Assembly: GCA_009829735.1 (NCBI GenBank)
Contig: CM020620.1
Location: forward strand, 1,734,856 to 1,798,855
Direction: 5' to 3'
From: Pyropia yezoensis
Taxonomy: Eukaryota; Rhodophyta; Bangiophyceae; Bangiales; Bangiaceae
DNA length: 64,000 nucleotides
Below are positions 28,181 to 39,900 of the stretch, piece by piece (position 1 is the stretch's first letter; every line of letters starts with the position of its first letter). Position numbers and translations under genes: made by a program. The notes below the pieces were generated by a model, which was given only the letters and a program-made list of their open reading frames with translations, was not told where the DNA came from and ran no database searches.

Positions 28181-31100
28181 CGTCGGCGACCGGAACCACA
28201 TGCAACTCAATCACACACACTGCATGGCGTTGTATTTCACAATTTTTCACTGCAACGTACTGCAACATCACGCGAAGACCGTCCACTGATTAAAAAAGAG
28301 CACCACTGCAATACATGTCATGACTTGTGTATCGCCGCAGCTTCTTGTATTTCCCTGCAACACAGATCCCTCATGCACATCACCGCTCCGCACACGCTGG
28401 CCATCGCGACTCCGACAGTCGCATCGGACATGCTGGTCGAGTCACGGACGACGAAACATCGACCTTTCGTTCTCCACGCGTACACGCCCGGTCGCCAGTG
28501 TCGTCTTCGTTCAAACTACATCGCTGAAGAGTCCACCAATTCTTCCGACCCGACCAGATCGCGCGGTCCGGACGTTTCAGGACATCTGATTGACCACACA
28601 GCCTCGACCGAGCCTCCATTCACGCAGGCTACTTTTTGGCATCCCCTCCTGAACATGCTCGTTTGCGCATCTACCGACGCCAGTGAGCTGATTCTGGACT
28701 CAGCTTGTCTTAAATCGCACCAAGATCCTCCACAAGTGATGATCCAGTTCCCGGCTCACACCCCTCCCACATCACCACGCGAAGCACCTCCCGAGAATCG
28801 TCCTTGGGGAGGGGCACGGTGCCTTCTGGGCCCAAGTCAGAGGACTGTCGACTTGGTGCAGCCGGCGAAGAGCAAGAGCCTGTACGTCTGCGTGTCCATG
28901 ATTGAAGATTTCACCGAATCGCCTCTCCTTGCCACGTCCTGAGCAATCCCCACCCCTCTTTCCCAGAGTTCTCATCTTACTCCTCAAATCCTAGTCAATC
29001 GTAGCTCCGGAAGCTCTCTGCCTCCCCGCCCCCCCGCGCCCCCCCAGCCCTCCCAGTTGCTCATGTTGACCACCCCTCCAAGAAGGGCTCTCAATACATC
29101 AACTCAGCTTTTGGAACTTAATCGGGAGGACGAATGACGACGGGAGCAAGACGCTGGGCTCATTCGACAGCGTGATCCCCCGCTCCCGGGCAAGCTACTG
29201 CGATGTAAAAAAATATCCCGCAGGGGCATGGAGGACTGACAAGCTACCAAATCGGTCTCACTTCAGATTTCTTCTCAAAGAAAGTTAGTAGACCCTAATT
29301 GTTCATGATAAGTCTCATTCGACACCACTATCGTGAATTTGCATAGGGGCACCATCGCGTTCTGGTTGGTCGATGTGATGATATAAGTTGAAAACGTTGC
29401 ATTTCCGCATGTTCTCTTGATGACTTACGTTAGAATGCTCGAGCACTCCGAAATTGGGGATGCTTCAAGTACGTTTTCGTCAGTATTTGAACTTTCCGTG
29501 TGCGCAAGTCCAGAATCTTTCGTTGAACTCTTACAGAATCTGAACAGAGTGGGCAGATCTTTGCACGGGCTTGCTCCATATGAAGATTATTTGCTTGACC
29601 AATCAGCGCAATCCGCCACCACCACTTGGCGCCCAATGAATGAACTGGTGGCCGCTTCCCCGCACGCACGCTCTTCCTTTTCCGCTTGCTCTTCTTGTCC
29701 ATCACTCAGGTATGTGCGAAGGATGCCATGGGTCGTGCATGTGGGTGGATCGGCTGGACGGAGATGCTCTGGTGGTGTACGTGGGTGTGTGCGGGGGGGG
29801 CTGCTCGCGCTGTGATACGAAAGGGCGTGTGAGAGGGTGGCAGTTGCCGCACTGGTGGCGGTAGGAACACGATACACATGGGGGTGCCATACATGCACAG
29901 TTCTATGTCATGCGCTACATTGGCTGGCATTTCCCTGCATGTGCGTTGCGTTGGCTTGCAGTTATCTGCACTATCTTGCTTATTCACCAGTGTTCTACTC
30001 GCTACGCACCTTTCGCAGGCTCTTCTGAATCTTGTTCTTGTCGAGCTGGCGTCCTCACTTCCCTTTCCACCCCCCGCACCCCCCCCGCTTCCCTCCATCG
30101 CCTCTCCCGCTTCCCCGCACCCACGCTGTTCCTTTTCCGCTTACTCTTCTTGTCCATCACTCAGGAATGTGCGGAGGGTGCCATGGGTGGTGCATGCGGG
30201 TGGATCGGCTGGACGGCGCTGCTCTGGTGATGTACGTGGGTGTGTGCGGGGGGGGCTGCTCGCGCAGTGATACGAGAGGGCGTGTGAGAGGGTGGCAGTT
30301 GCCGTGCTTGTGGCGGTAGGAAGACAATACTCATGGGGGTGCCATACATGCACAGTTCCATGTCATGCGCTACATTGGCTTGCATTTCCCTGCATGTGCG
30401 TTGCGTTGGCTTGCAATTACCTGCATGTATTTGATATTCACGAGTTTTTTGCCCGCTACGTACCTTTCGCAGTTCCTTCTCAATGTGATCCTTACCGCGC
30501 TGGTGTCCTCTCTTCCCTTCCCTTCCGCCCCCGTCTTCCCGGCTCCGCTCTACGGAATTTCAAACCCCCCGGCGCCCTTTCCCTCCTCCCCTTGGTCTTT
30601 CTGTGTACCCATCAGGTATGCGCAGAGTATGCCGTGAGTGGTGCACGTGGATGGATGAGCCGGACGCAGCTGCTATGGTGATTTAGGTGGGTGCGTCGGC
30701 GGGTGGATGCTTCTGCTGTGGTACGGGTGGACATGTGGGCAGGAGGCCGCGGGCGTAGTCGTGTGCGTCGGGTGACGGCGAATACAGGCGGCCGCGCGTG
30801 GGAGCACCAGCAGGCTTGCGGAGTGTCTGGCGGGATCCGTTGAACGGTGTGTCTGCCCACTGTGTCAGGGACGGCGGGTGTCTGGGGCGGCGCAGACACT
30901 GCGGCGATGCATTGACGTCGATGCGGCAAGTGGCTGTGACTGTGTCTGTCTCTGGTGTGTGTCCGTGCCTGTGTCTATTCACCTGATCAGGCAGCTCCAG
31001 GTGGCCCGCCTCTGTAGTACGTGTCCAATGGCTTTGAGAAGGTGCTGAGTAACTACTAAAGTGAACAAAAATGGATGAGCGATTCCACAAGGACCGGAAT

Positions 31101-31368
31101 AAAAGGGGCCGTCATCCGGCGTCATCTGGACTGTGCCGGATACGCACTGTAGTGGCCTATTCAACTCTATGTGTTTCACACTGCAATCTAGCTTGCATTG
31201 AGGTGTGTTACGGGATGCAATACACGTGGTGTATGGTGCATCACACCATTCTTGCTGCCGTTTTTCGGCGCCTGAGTTGCAAGCATCTGCCTGTATCTAC
31301 TGCCTTTCAAACAGGCGTTGAAATACAGGAAAACATGCAATGAAATACAGTGGTTTCGGTCGCCGACG
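28181..31368. mobile_element. 3.2-kb terminal-inverted-repeat DNA element in F RNase H
   Basis: Ends are inverted repeats: CGTCGGCGACCGGAACCAC (28181-28199) and its complement with one mismatch at 31350-31368. The dinucleotide AT flanks both sides (28179-28180, 31369-31370); removing one copy restores the RNase H frame GVI/WAV. Subterminal regions carry repeated CTGCAA/TTGCA and GAAATACA/TGTATTTC motifs in both orientations, like transposase-binding sites. No transposase was recognised. The largest open frame (28166-28942) has no familiar motif. Composition differs from the surrounding Gypsy DNA, with an AT-richer stretch at about 29180-29640. The superfamily is unassigned; it is probably a non-autonomous element. 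Confidence 0.7.
29653..30700. repeat. Tandem repeats of about 455 bp inside the DNA element
   Basis: Unit 1 starts about 29653 and unit 2 about 30108 (both CGCTTCCCCGCAC). A shorter, more diverged unit 3 starts about 30563. Units 1 and 2 stay aligned over their whole length. They share the block CTTCTTGTCCATCACTCAGG and the block CATTTCCCTGCATGTGCGTT. Open frames exist in the same relative position in each unit but are not convincing as protein. Confidence 0.75.
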
Positions 31369-31370
31369 AT

Positions 31371-31760
31371 ATGGGCAGTACAACTGCTCCGACCATACCT
31401 GGGGGGCTCCAAGCTCATCGTGAGGTCCGACCACGAACCTCTACGATGGCTACTCAATCTTGGTGACAAAGATTCCGACAGTCATGGTCGGTTAGCCCGG
31501 TGGCGGCTCAAGATGGCCGAGCACGACTACCGGACCATATAGGAGGCCGGGTTCGCCCACCACCTGGGGCACGCGCTGTCTCGGCTCGAGACACCAAGTG
31601 GGGATACCCACACGGTCAACGAAGATATCCCCGTAGTACCCGTCTGGATAGTGAGCAACGCAGCCCAAGGTATGGTTGACCATACGAGGGAGCACGTTGC
31701 CAAGCCACTAACCCTAACAGACTTCCGTGAGTCATAGGACAATGACGACCCCTGTCGGAG
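31371..31760 (+). pseudogene. pol: Element F pol, segment 3 (end of RNase H and linker)
   Basis: Continues RNase H with IWAVQLLRPYL, VRSDHEPLRWLL and RLARWRLKMAEHDY. An in-frame TAG follows at 31540-31542. Then comes a linker similar to that of A (HALSRLETPSGDT) with another TAG near 31735. The integrase is absent: at 31760 the sequence passes into a G-family LTR. The remaining F integrase and 3' LTR are not in this window. Confidence 0.8.
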
Positions 31761-32122
31761 TGAAGCACAATAGAGAACCGTTACCTGTCCACTCTCAGGG
31801 AACACTCACGAAGGGGGATCGGTGTCAGAGTCACCGGGTGGCCAAGGTTGCTGTCCTTGGAGCACAAGCTACGGGACCAAGATGGGAGCCCAAAAGGGAG
31901 GGGATTGTTGTTATCCTCTTGCCCGCGGCGGAACTGCCGCCGTACCCTCGTTATAATCCCGCGCAGACAACCTCTAATAACCCTACCCTCCAATACGCAA
32001 GCCCCTCTAGCAATACGTAACCCGTAGATACCTGGGCCATAATAAACCCACAAGATGAAAGGAACGAAACAGAAGTAGCCCCCCTACGTTGGGACACCAA
32101 TATGGGTTCCCATATTGCTACA
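31761..32122 (-). repeat. G-family LTR (3' LTR of a minus-strand element)
   Basis: 362 bp, TGAAGCACAATAG at the left and CATATTGCTACA at the right. It is colinear with the satellite LTR with many substitutions. The terminal inverted repeat CAATATGGG/CCCATATTG is perfect here. On the minus strand it is preceded by a polypurine tract, so the element body extends rightwards. The outer flank CGGAG (31756-31760) is the expected target duplication; its partner is not found. Confidence 0.85.
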
Positions 32123-32136
32123 CCTCTCCCCCTTAG
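32123..32136 (-). promoter_or_regulatory. Polypurine tract of the G-type element
   Basis: Minus strand CTAAGGGGGAGAGG directly before TGTAGCAATATGG. The equivalent tract is at 1916-1930. Confidence 0.7.
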
Positions 32137-32719
32137 ATTCGATCCGTCCTCGGGTCGGACGCACATTCGTATTTTTCAGTGAATTACGTATCGCAATCGT
32201 TTTCCGATTGGATGCGGCTTTGCGCCCGCTGACGGCGGTCACCCAATCGTTGGGTCGCACGGGGGGCGGTACTCGCTCTCCCGAGGTGACTTACAGTCTG
32301 TCCGTCTGCCGGACTGCCGATCTTCCTGATACGGGAGTAGCTGCACGACAATTCCGGGGTGGTGGCGCAAGCATGAGGAACACGGAGGGGCCACATGACT
32401 CGCTCAAGTGTTCGCGGTCCTTCTTCGGGGTCGCCTTTCTCCGGGGCCGTACTGTAGCAACTTTCACCCGCATCTCCCAAGCGTTCGGATATTAGGATGC
32501 AGCTTCAAAAACCGAAACCGAACGCGTTCGTTCGACTTACGGCTTTCTTACAATAATATTAAAACCGTTCAAGCAACGTCACCCACTAGGACTACTCGCG
32601 GGGGCGCTATGAACACACACCCAGAGAAGGGCTGCCTCACTGCCGCCACTCCGACCGTCCGCCTTCTCTTTGCCATCTGAGAGAGCGCATCGCCAGCCGC
32701 TGCCGCGGCGGAGACGGCT
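32137..32719. other. Remaining 3' region of the G-type element and unassigned flank of the array
   Basis: To about 32250 the sequence aligns with 1931-2040, the 3' non-coding region of the family. From about 32490 to 32719 it becomes less GC-rich (near 32520-32570) and matches nothing else here. The last LTR of the array begins at 32720 with no primer-binding site beside it, so 32719 is outside flank, possibly the original insertion context of the array. Confidence 0.45.
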
Positions 32720-32978
32720 TGTAGCACAATAGGAATCTGCACGTCCACTCTCAGGGAACACTCACCACGGGGGATCGGCACCAACGTCACCGGGAGGCCA
32801 AGGTTGCTGTCCTTGGAGCGCAAGCCACGGGACCAAGATGGGAGCCCAAATGGGAGGGGTTTTGTTGTTCTACCTTGGCCGGCGGTGGATTCGCCGCCGG
32901 CCCCCTCGTTATAAACCCTCGGAGACACTACTAACTACCCTCCACCCCAAGATGCAAGTCCCTCTGGTCATACGTAAC

Positions 32979-33374
32979 TTATAGATACCGTGACCAGTAC
33001 GGACTCCCAAATTGAACGTTAAGGGTTAGAAGTAGCCCCCCTAATATTAGGGTCACAATACGGACAACCATATTGCTACACGTACGCTCTTGACGGGCGT
33101 CGAGCCCGGTGAACCGGGCCTCGATGCGGGCCAGTGATGCCATCAGGGAGTCCCCTGGTGAAGGTGGCGGCGGCGTGAGGTCGGCAGAGGACAGTTGCGG
33201 CGGTCCGCCGCCCCCGGCCGTCCGTGTCGTACCAAACGCCGATCCGGCACCGGAGAGCATCGGCGTCTCAATGTTGTCGATCGGGTTACCGATCCCGGTT
33301 CCCGGGTTCAGCTCCGGGGTCGGCGTCGACGCCGATCCGTCATCTTGAACGTTCCCCGTCTCTTGGGTAGACAT
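32979..33374 (-). CDS. Satellite-encoded truncated Gag with LTR-encoded tail (131 aa), representative copy
   Basis: ATG 33374 (MSTQETGNVQDDG). About 97 residues are a Gag N-terminus, similar to element F Gag, including SLARIEARFTGLDARQ. At the junction the frame enters the LTR and adds about 33 residues, with a hydrophobic stretch IVTLILGGLLLTL that could insert in a membrane. No capsid or knuckle is present, so it cannot act as normal Gag. The frame is kept in 13 of 16 copies in array 1 and 8 of 12 full copies in array 2, but this may only reflect overall homogeneity. Transcription could start in the LTR (TATA-like TTATAA and TATAAG on the minus strand). Whether it is made is unknown. Confidence 0.5.
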   Translation of the reverse strand: MSTQETGNVQDDGSASTPTPELNPGTGIGNPIDNIETPMLSGAGSAFGTTRTAGGGGPPQLSSADLTPPPPSPGDSLMASLARIEARFTGLDARQERTCSNMVVRIVTLILGGLLLTLNVQFGSPYWSRYL

Positions 33375-33599
33375 AGTCACAATCAGTCAACCGACGTAAC
33401 AATCACCACGAATAAGAGAGCGAGGGGGTAGTTGGGGGCGGGTAACAGTAGATCGAAGTCAAACGCAACCACTCAACACAATCAAACAGATCGCAGCACC
33501 ACGAGTACAAGAAACGGACTGGATCCCTATCCGTGTGCCAGGGCCGAAGACGGCGTCACCACCAGGGTGACGGAAACCCGTCCCCTGCTGCTCCATCAA

Positions 33600-33963
33600 T
33601 GTAGCACAATAGGAATCCGCTGCACGTCCACTCTCAGGGAACACTCACCACGGGGGATCGGCACCAACGTCACCGGGAGGCCAAGGTTGCTGTCCTTGGA
33701 GCGCAAGCCACGGGACCAAGATGGGAGCCCAAATGGGAGGGGTTTTGTTGTTCTACCTTGGCCGGCGGTGGATTCGCCGCCGGCCCCCTCGTTATAAACC
33801 CTCGGAGACACTACTAACTACCCTCCACCCCAAGATGCAAGTCCCTCTGGTCATACGTAACTTATAGATACCGTGACCAGTACGGACTCCCAAATTGAAC
33901 GTTAAGGGTTAGAAGTAGCCCCCCTAATATTAGGGTCACAATACGGACAACCATATTGCTACA
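33600..33963 (-). repeat. Satellite LTR, representative full copy
   Basis: 364 bp with perfect TGTAG..CTACA ends. It holds a terminal inverted repeat CAATACGG..CCATATTG, the palindrome CCCTAATATTAGGG, and a strong hairpin (GGCCGGCGG/CCGCCGGCC). The hairpin lies just downstream of a minus-strand TTTATAA box, where the RNA start or R region would be. All copies in both arrays are nearly identical. Confidence 0.9.
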
Positions 33964-36900
33964 CGTACGCTCTTGACGGGCGTCGAGCCCGGTGAACCGG
34001 GCCTCGATGCGGGCCAGTGATGCCATCAGGGAGTCCCCTGGTGAAGGTGGCGGCGGCGTGAGGTCGGCAGAGGACAGTTGCGGCGGTCCGCCGCCCCCGG
34101 CCGTCCGTGTCGTACCAAACGCCGATCCGGCACCGGAGAGCATCGGCGTCTCAATGTTGTCGATCGGGTTACCGATCCCGGTTCCCGGGTTCAGCTCCGG
34201 GGTCGGCGTCGACGCCGATCCGTCATCTTGAACGTTCCCCGTCTCTTGGGTAGACATAGTCACAATCAGTCAACCGACGTAACAATCACCACGAATAAGA
34301 GAGCGAGGGGGTAGTTGGGGGCGGGTAACAGTAGATCGAAGTCAAACGCAACCACTCAACACAATCAAACAGATCGCAGCACCACGAGTACAAGAAACGG
34401 ACTGGATCCCTATCCGTGTGCCAGGGCCGAAGACGGCGTCACCACCAGGGTGACGGAAACCCGTCCCCTGCTGCTCCATCAATGTAGCACAATAGGAATC
34501 CGCTGCACGTCCACTCTCAGGGAACACTCACCACGGGGGATCGGCACCAACGTCACCGGGAGGCCAAGGTTGCTGTCCTTGGAGCGCAAGCCACGGGACC
34601 AAGATGGGAGCCCAAATGGGAGGGGTTTTGTTGTTCTACCTTGGCCGGCGGTGGATTCGCCGCCGGCCCCCTCGTTATAAACCCTCGGAGACACTACTAA
34701 CTACCCTCCACCCCAAGATGCAAGTCCCTCTGGTCATACGTAACTTATAGATACCGTGACCAGTACGGACTCCCAAATTGAACGTTAAGGGTTAGAAGTA
34801 GCCCCCCTAATATTAGGGTCACAATACGGACAACCATATTGCTACACGTACGCTCTTGACGGGCGTCGAGCCCGGTGAACCGGGCCTCGATGCGGGCCAG
34901 TGATGCCATCAGGGAGTCCCCTGGTGAAGGTGGCGGCGGCGTGAGGTCGGCAGAGGACAGTTGCGGCGGTCCGCCGCCCCCGGCCGTCCGTGTCGTACCA
35001 AACGCCGATCCGGCACCGGAGAGCATCGGCGTCTCAATGTTGTCGATCGGGTTACCGATCCCGGTTCCCGGGTTCAGCTCCGGGGTCGGCGTCGACGCCG
35101 ATCCGTCATCTTGAACGTTCCCCGTCTCTTGGGTAGACATAGTCACAATCAGTCAACCGACGTAACAATCACCACGAATAAGAGAGCGAGGGGGTAGTTG
35201 GGGGCGGGTAACAGTAGATCGAAGTCAAACGCAACCACTCAACACAATCAAACAGATCGCAGCACCACGAGTACAAGAAACGGACTGGATCCCTATCCGT
35301 GTGCCAGGGCCGAAGACGGCGTCACCACCAGGGTGACGGAAACCCGTCCCCTGCTGCTCCATCAATGTAGCACAATAGGAATCCGCTGCACGTCCACTCT
35401 CAGGGAACACTCACCACGGGGATCGGCACCAACGTCACCGGGAGGCCAAGGTTGCTGTCCTTGGAGCGCAAGCCACGGGACCAAGATGGGAGCCCAAATG
35501 GGAGGGGTTTTGTTGTTCTACCTTGGCCGGCGGTGGATTCGCCGCCGGCCCCCTCGTTATAAACCCTCGGAGACACTACTAACTACCCTCCACCCCAAGA
35601 TGCAAGTCCCTCTGGTCATACGTAACTTATAGATACCGTGACCAGTACGGACTCCCAAATTGAACGTTAAGGGTTAGAAGTAGCCCCCCTAATATTAGGG
35701 TCACAATACGGACAACCATATTGCTACACGTACGCTCTTGACGGGCGTCGAGCCCGGTGAACCGGGCCTCGATGCGGGCCAGTGATGCCATCAGGGAGTC
35801 CCCTGGTGAAGGTGGCGGCGGCGTGAGGTCGGCAGAGGACAGTTGCGGCGGTCCGCCGCCCCCGGCCGTCCGTGTCGTACCAAACGCCGATCCGGCACCG
35901 GAGAGCATCGGCGTCTCAATGTTGTCGATCGGGTTACCGATCCCGGTTCCCGGGTTCAGCTCCGGGGTCGGCGTCGACGCCGATCCGTCATCTTGAACGT
36001 TCCCCGTCTCTTGGGTAGACATAGTCACAATCAGTCAACCGACGTAACAATCACCACGAATAAGAGAGCGAGGGGGTAGTTGGGGGCGGGTAACAGTAGA
36101 TCGAAGTCAAACGCAACCACTCAACACAATCAAACAGATCGCAGCACCACGAGTACAAGAAACGGACTGGATCCCTATCCGTGTGCCAGGGCCGAAGACG
36201 GCGTCACCACCAGGGTGACGGAAACCCGTCCCCTGCTGCTCCATCAATGTAGCACAATAGGAATCCGCTGCACGTCCACTCTCAGGGAACACTCACCACG
36301 GGGGATCGGCACCAACGTCACCGGGAGGCCAAGGTTGCTGTCCTTGGAGCGCAAGCCACGGGACCAAGATGGGAGCCCAAATGGGAGGGGTTTTGTTGTT
36401 CTACCTTGGCCGGCGGTGGATTCGCCGCCGGCCCCCTCGTTATAAACCCTCGGAGACACTACTAACTACCCTCCACCCCAAGATGCAAGTCCCTCTGGTC
36501 ATACGTAACTTATAGATACCGTGACCAGTACGGACTCCCAAATTGAACGTTAAGGGTTAGAAGTAGCCCCCCTAATATTAGGGTCACAATACGGACAACC
36601 ATATTGCTACACGTACGCTCTTGACGGGCGTCGAGCCCGGTGAACCGGGCCTCGATGCGGGCCAGTGATGCCATCAGGGAGTCCCCTGGTGAAGGTGGCG
36701 GCGGCGTGAGGTCGGCAGAGGACAGTTGCGGCGGTCCGCCGCCCCCGGCCGTCCGTGTCGTACCAAACGCCGATCCGGCACCGGAGAGCATCGGCGTCTC
36801 AATGTTGTCGATCGGGTTACCGATCCCGGTTCCCGGGTTCAGCTCCGGGGTCGGCGTCGACGCCGATCCGTCATCTTGAACGTTCCCCGTCTCTTGGGTA

Positions 36901-39900
36901 GACATAGTCACAATCAGTCAACCGACGTAACAATCACCACGAATAAGAGAGCGAGGGGGTAGTTGGGGGCGGGTAACAGTAGATCGAAGTCAAACGCAAC
37001 CACTCAACACAATCAAACAGATCGCAGCACCACGAGTACAAGAAACGGACTGGATCCCTATCCGTGTGCCAGGGCCGAAGACGGCGTCACCACCAGGGTG
37101 ACGGAAACCCGTCCCCTGCTGCTCCATCAATGTAGCACAATAGGAATCCGCTGCACGTCCACTCTCAGGGAACACTCACCACGGGGGATCGGCACCAACG
37201 TCACCGGGAGGCCAAGGTTGCTGTCCTTGGAGCGCAAGCCACGGGACCAAGATGGGAGCCCAAATGGGAGGGGTTTTGTTGTTCTACCTTGGCCGGCGGT
37301 GGATTCGCCGCCGGCCCCCTCGTTATAAACCCTCGGAGACACTACTAACTACCCTCCACCCCAAGATGCAAGTCCCTCTGGTCATACGTAACTTATAGAT
37401 ACCGTGACCAGTACGGACTCCCAAATTGAACGTTAAGGGTTAGAAGTAGCCCCCCTAATATTAGGGTCACAATACGGACAACCATATTGCTACACGTACG
37501 CTCTTGACGGGCGTCGAGCCCGGTGAACCGGGCCTCGATGCGGGCCAGTGATGCCATCAGGGAGTCCCCTGGTGAAGGTGGCGGCGGCGTGAGGTCGGCA
37601 GAGGACAGTTGCGGCGGTCCGCCGCCCCCGGCCGTCCGTGTCGTACCAAACGCCGATCCGGCACCGGAGAGCATCGGCGTCTCAATGTTGTCGATCGGGT
37701 TACCGATCCCGGTTCCCGGGTTCAGCTCCGGGGTCGGCGTCGACGCCGATCCGTCATCTTGAACGTTCCCCGTCTCTTGGGTAGACATAGTCACAATCAG
37801 TCAACCGACGTAACAATCACCACGAATAAGAGAGCGAGGGGGTAGTTGGGGGCGGGTAACAGTAGATCGAAGTCAAACGCAACCACTCAACACAATCAAA
37901 CAGATCGCAGCACCACGAGTACAAGAAACGGACTGGATCCCTATCCGTGTGCCAGGGCCGAAGACGGCGTCACCACCAGGGTGACGGAAACCCGTCCCCT
38001 GCTGCTCCATCAATGTAGCACAATAGGAATCCGCTGCACGTCCACTCTCAGGGAACACTCACCACGGGGGATCGGCACCAACGTCACCGGGAGGCCAAGG
38101 TTGCTGTCCTTGGAGCGCAAGCCACGGGACCAAGATGGGAGCCCAAATGGGAGGGGTTTTGTTGTTCTACCTTGGCCGGCGGTGGATTCGCCGCCGGCCC
38201 CCTCGTTATAAACCCTCGGAGACACTACTAACTACCCTCCACCCCAAGATGCAAGTCCCTCTGGTCATACGTAACTTATAGATACCGTGACCAGTACGGA
38301 CTCCCAAATTGAACGTTAAGGGTTAGAAGTAGCCCCCCTAATATTAGGGTCACAATACGGACAACCATATTGCTACACGTACGCTCTTGACGGGCGTCGA
38401 GCCCGGTGAACCGGGCCTCGATGCGGGCCAGTGATGCCATCAGGGAGTCCCCTGGTGAAGGTGGCGGCGGCGTGAGGTCGGCAGAGGACAGTTGCGGCGG
38501 TCCGCCGCCCCCGGCCGTCCGTGTCGTACCAAACGCCGATCCGGCACCGGAGAGCATCGGCGTCTCAATGTTGTCGATCGGGTTACCGATCCCGGTTCCC
38601 GGGTTCAGCTCCGGGGTCGGCGTCGACGCCGATCCGTCATCTTGAACGTTCCCCGTCTCTTGGGTAGACATAGTCACAATCAGTCAACCGACGTAACAAT
38701 CACCACGAATAAGAGAGCGAGGGGGTAGTTGGGGGCGGGTAACAGTAGATCGAAGTCAAACGCAACCACTCAACACAATCAAACAGATCGCAGCACCACG
38801 AGTACAAGAAACGGACTGGATCCCTATCCGTGTGCCAGGGCCGAAGACGGCGTCACCACCAGGGTGACGGAAACCCGTCCCCTGCTGCTCCATCAATGTA
38901 GCACAATAGGAATCCGCTGCACGTCCACTCTCAGGGAACACTCACCACGGGGGATCGGCACCAACGTCACCGGGAGGCCAAGGTTGCTGTCCTTGGAGCG
39001 CAAGCCACGGGACCAAGATGGGAGCCCAAATGGGAGGGGTTTTGTTGTTCTACCTTGGCCGGCGGTGGATTCGCCGCCGGCCCCCTCGTTATAAACCCTC
39101 GGAGACACTACTAACTACCCTCCACCCCAAGATGCAAGTCCCTCTGGTCATACGTAACTTATAGATACCGTGACCAGTACGGACTCCCAAATTGAACGTT
39201 AAGGGTTAGAAGTAGCCCCCCTAATATTAGGGTCACAATACGGACAACCATATTGCTACACGTACGCTCTTGACGGGCGTCGAGCCCGGTGAACCGGGCC
39301 TCGATGCGGGCCAGTGATGCCATCAGGGAGTCCCCTGGTGAAGGTGGCGGCGGCGTGAGGTCGGCAGAGGACAGTTGCGGCGGTCCGCCGCCCCCGGCCG
39401 TCCGTGTCGTACCAAACGCCGATCCGGCACCGGAGAGCATCGGCGTCTCAATGTTGTCGATCGGGTTACCGATCCCGGTTCCCGGGTTCAGCTCCGGGGT
39501 CGGCGTCGACGCCGATCCGTCATCTTGAACGTTCCCCGTCTCTTGGGTAGACATAGTCACAATCAGTCAACCGACGTAACAATCACCACGAATAAGAGAG
39601 CGAGGGGGTAGTTGGGGGCGGGTAACAGTAGATCGAAGTCAAACGCAACCACTCAACACAATCAAACAGATCGCAGCACCACGAGTACAAGAAACGGACT
39701 GGATCCCTATCCGTGTGCCAGGGCCGAAGACGGCGTCACCACCAGGGTGACGGAAACCCGTCCCCTGCTGCTCCATCAATGTAGCACAATAGGAATCCGC
39801 TGCACGTCCACTCTCAGGGAACACTCACCACGGGGGATCGGCACCAACGTCACCGGGAGGCCAAGGTTGCTGTCCTTGGAGCGCAAGCCACGGGACCAAG

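Noticed and set aside
28166..28942. 258-codon ORF as a transposase
   Set aside because: It begins in F RNase H, crosses the inverted-repeat end and shows no DDE or zinc-finger pattern; probably chance.
29417..30681. Short ORFs in the 455-bp tandem units as genes
   Set aside because: Overlapping frames on both strands are open in the same place because of the repeat; the translations are low-complexity and differ between units by frame-disrupting changes.
33432..33797. 121-aa plus-strand ORF repeated in every satellite unit
   Set aside because: It lies antisense to the leader and LTR, has arginine/threonine-rich low-information sequence, and is repeated only because the unit is. There is no independent support.
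33930..33945. Replication-origin-like nonanucleotide (TAATATTA in CCCTAATATTAGGG)
   Set aside because: The palindrome resembles the loop of single-stranded DNA virus origins, but related LTRs at 1880 and 32080 do not keep it and there is no Rep-like gene, so it is coincidental.
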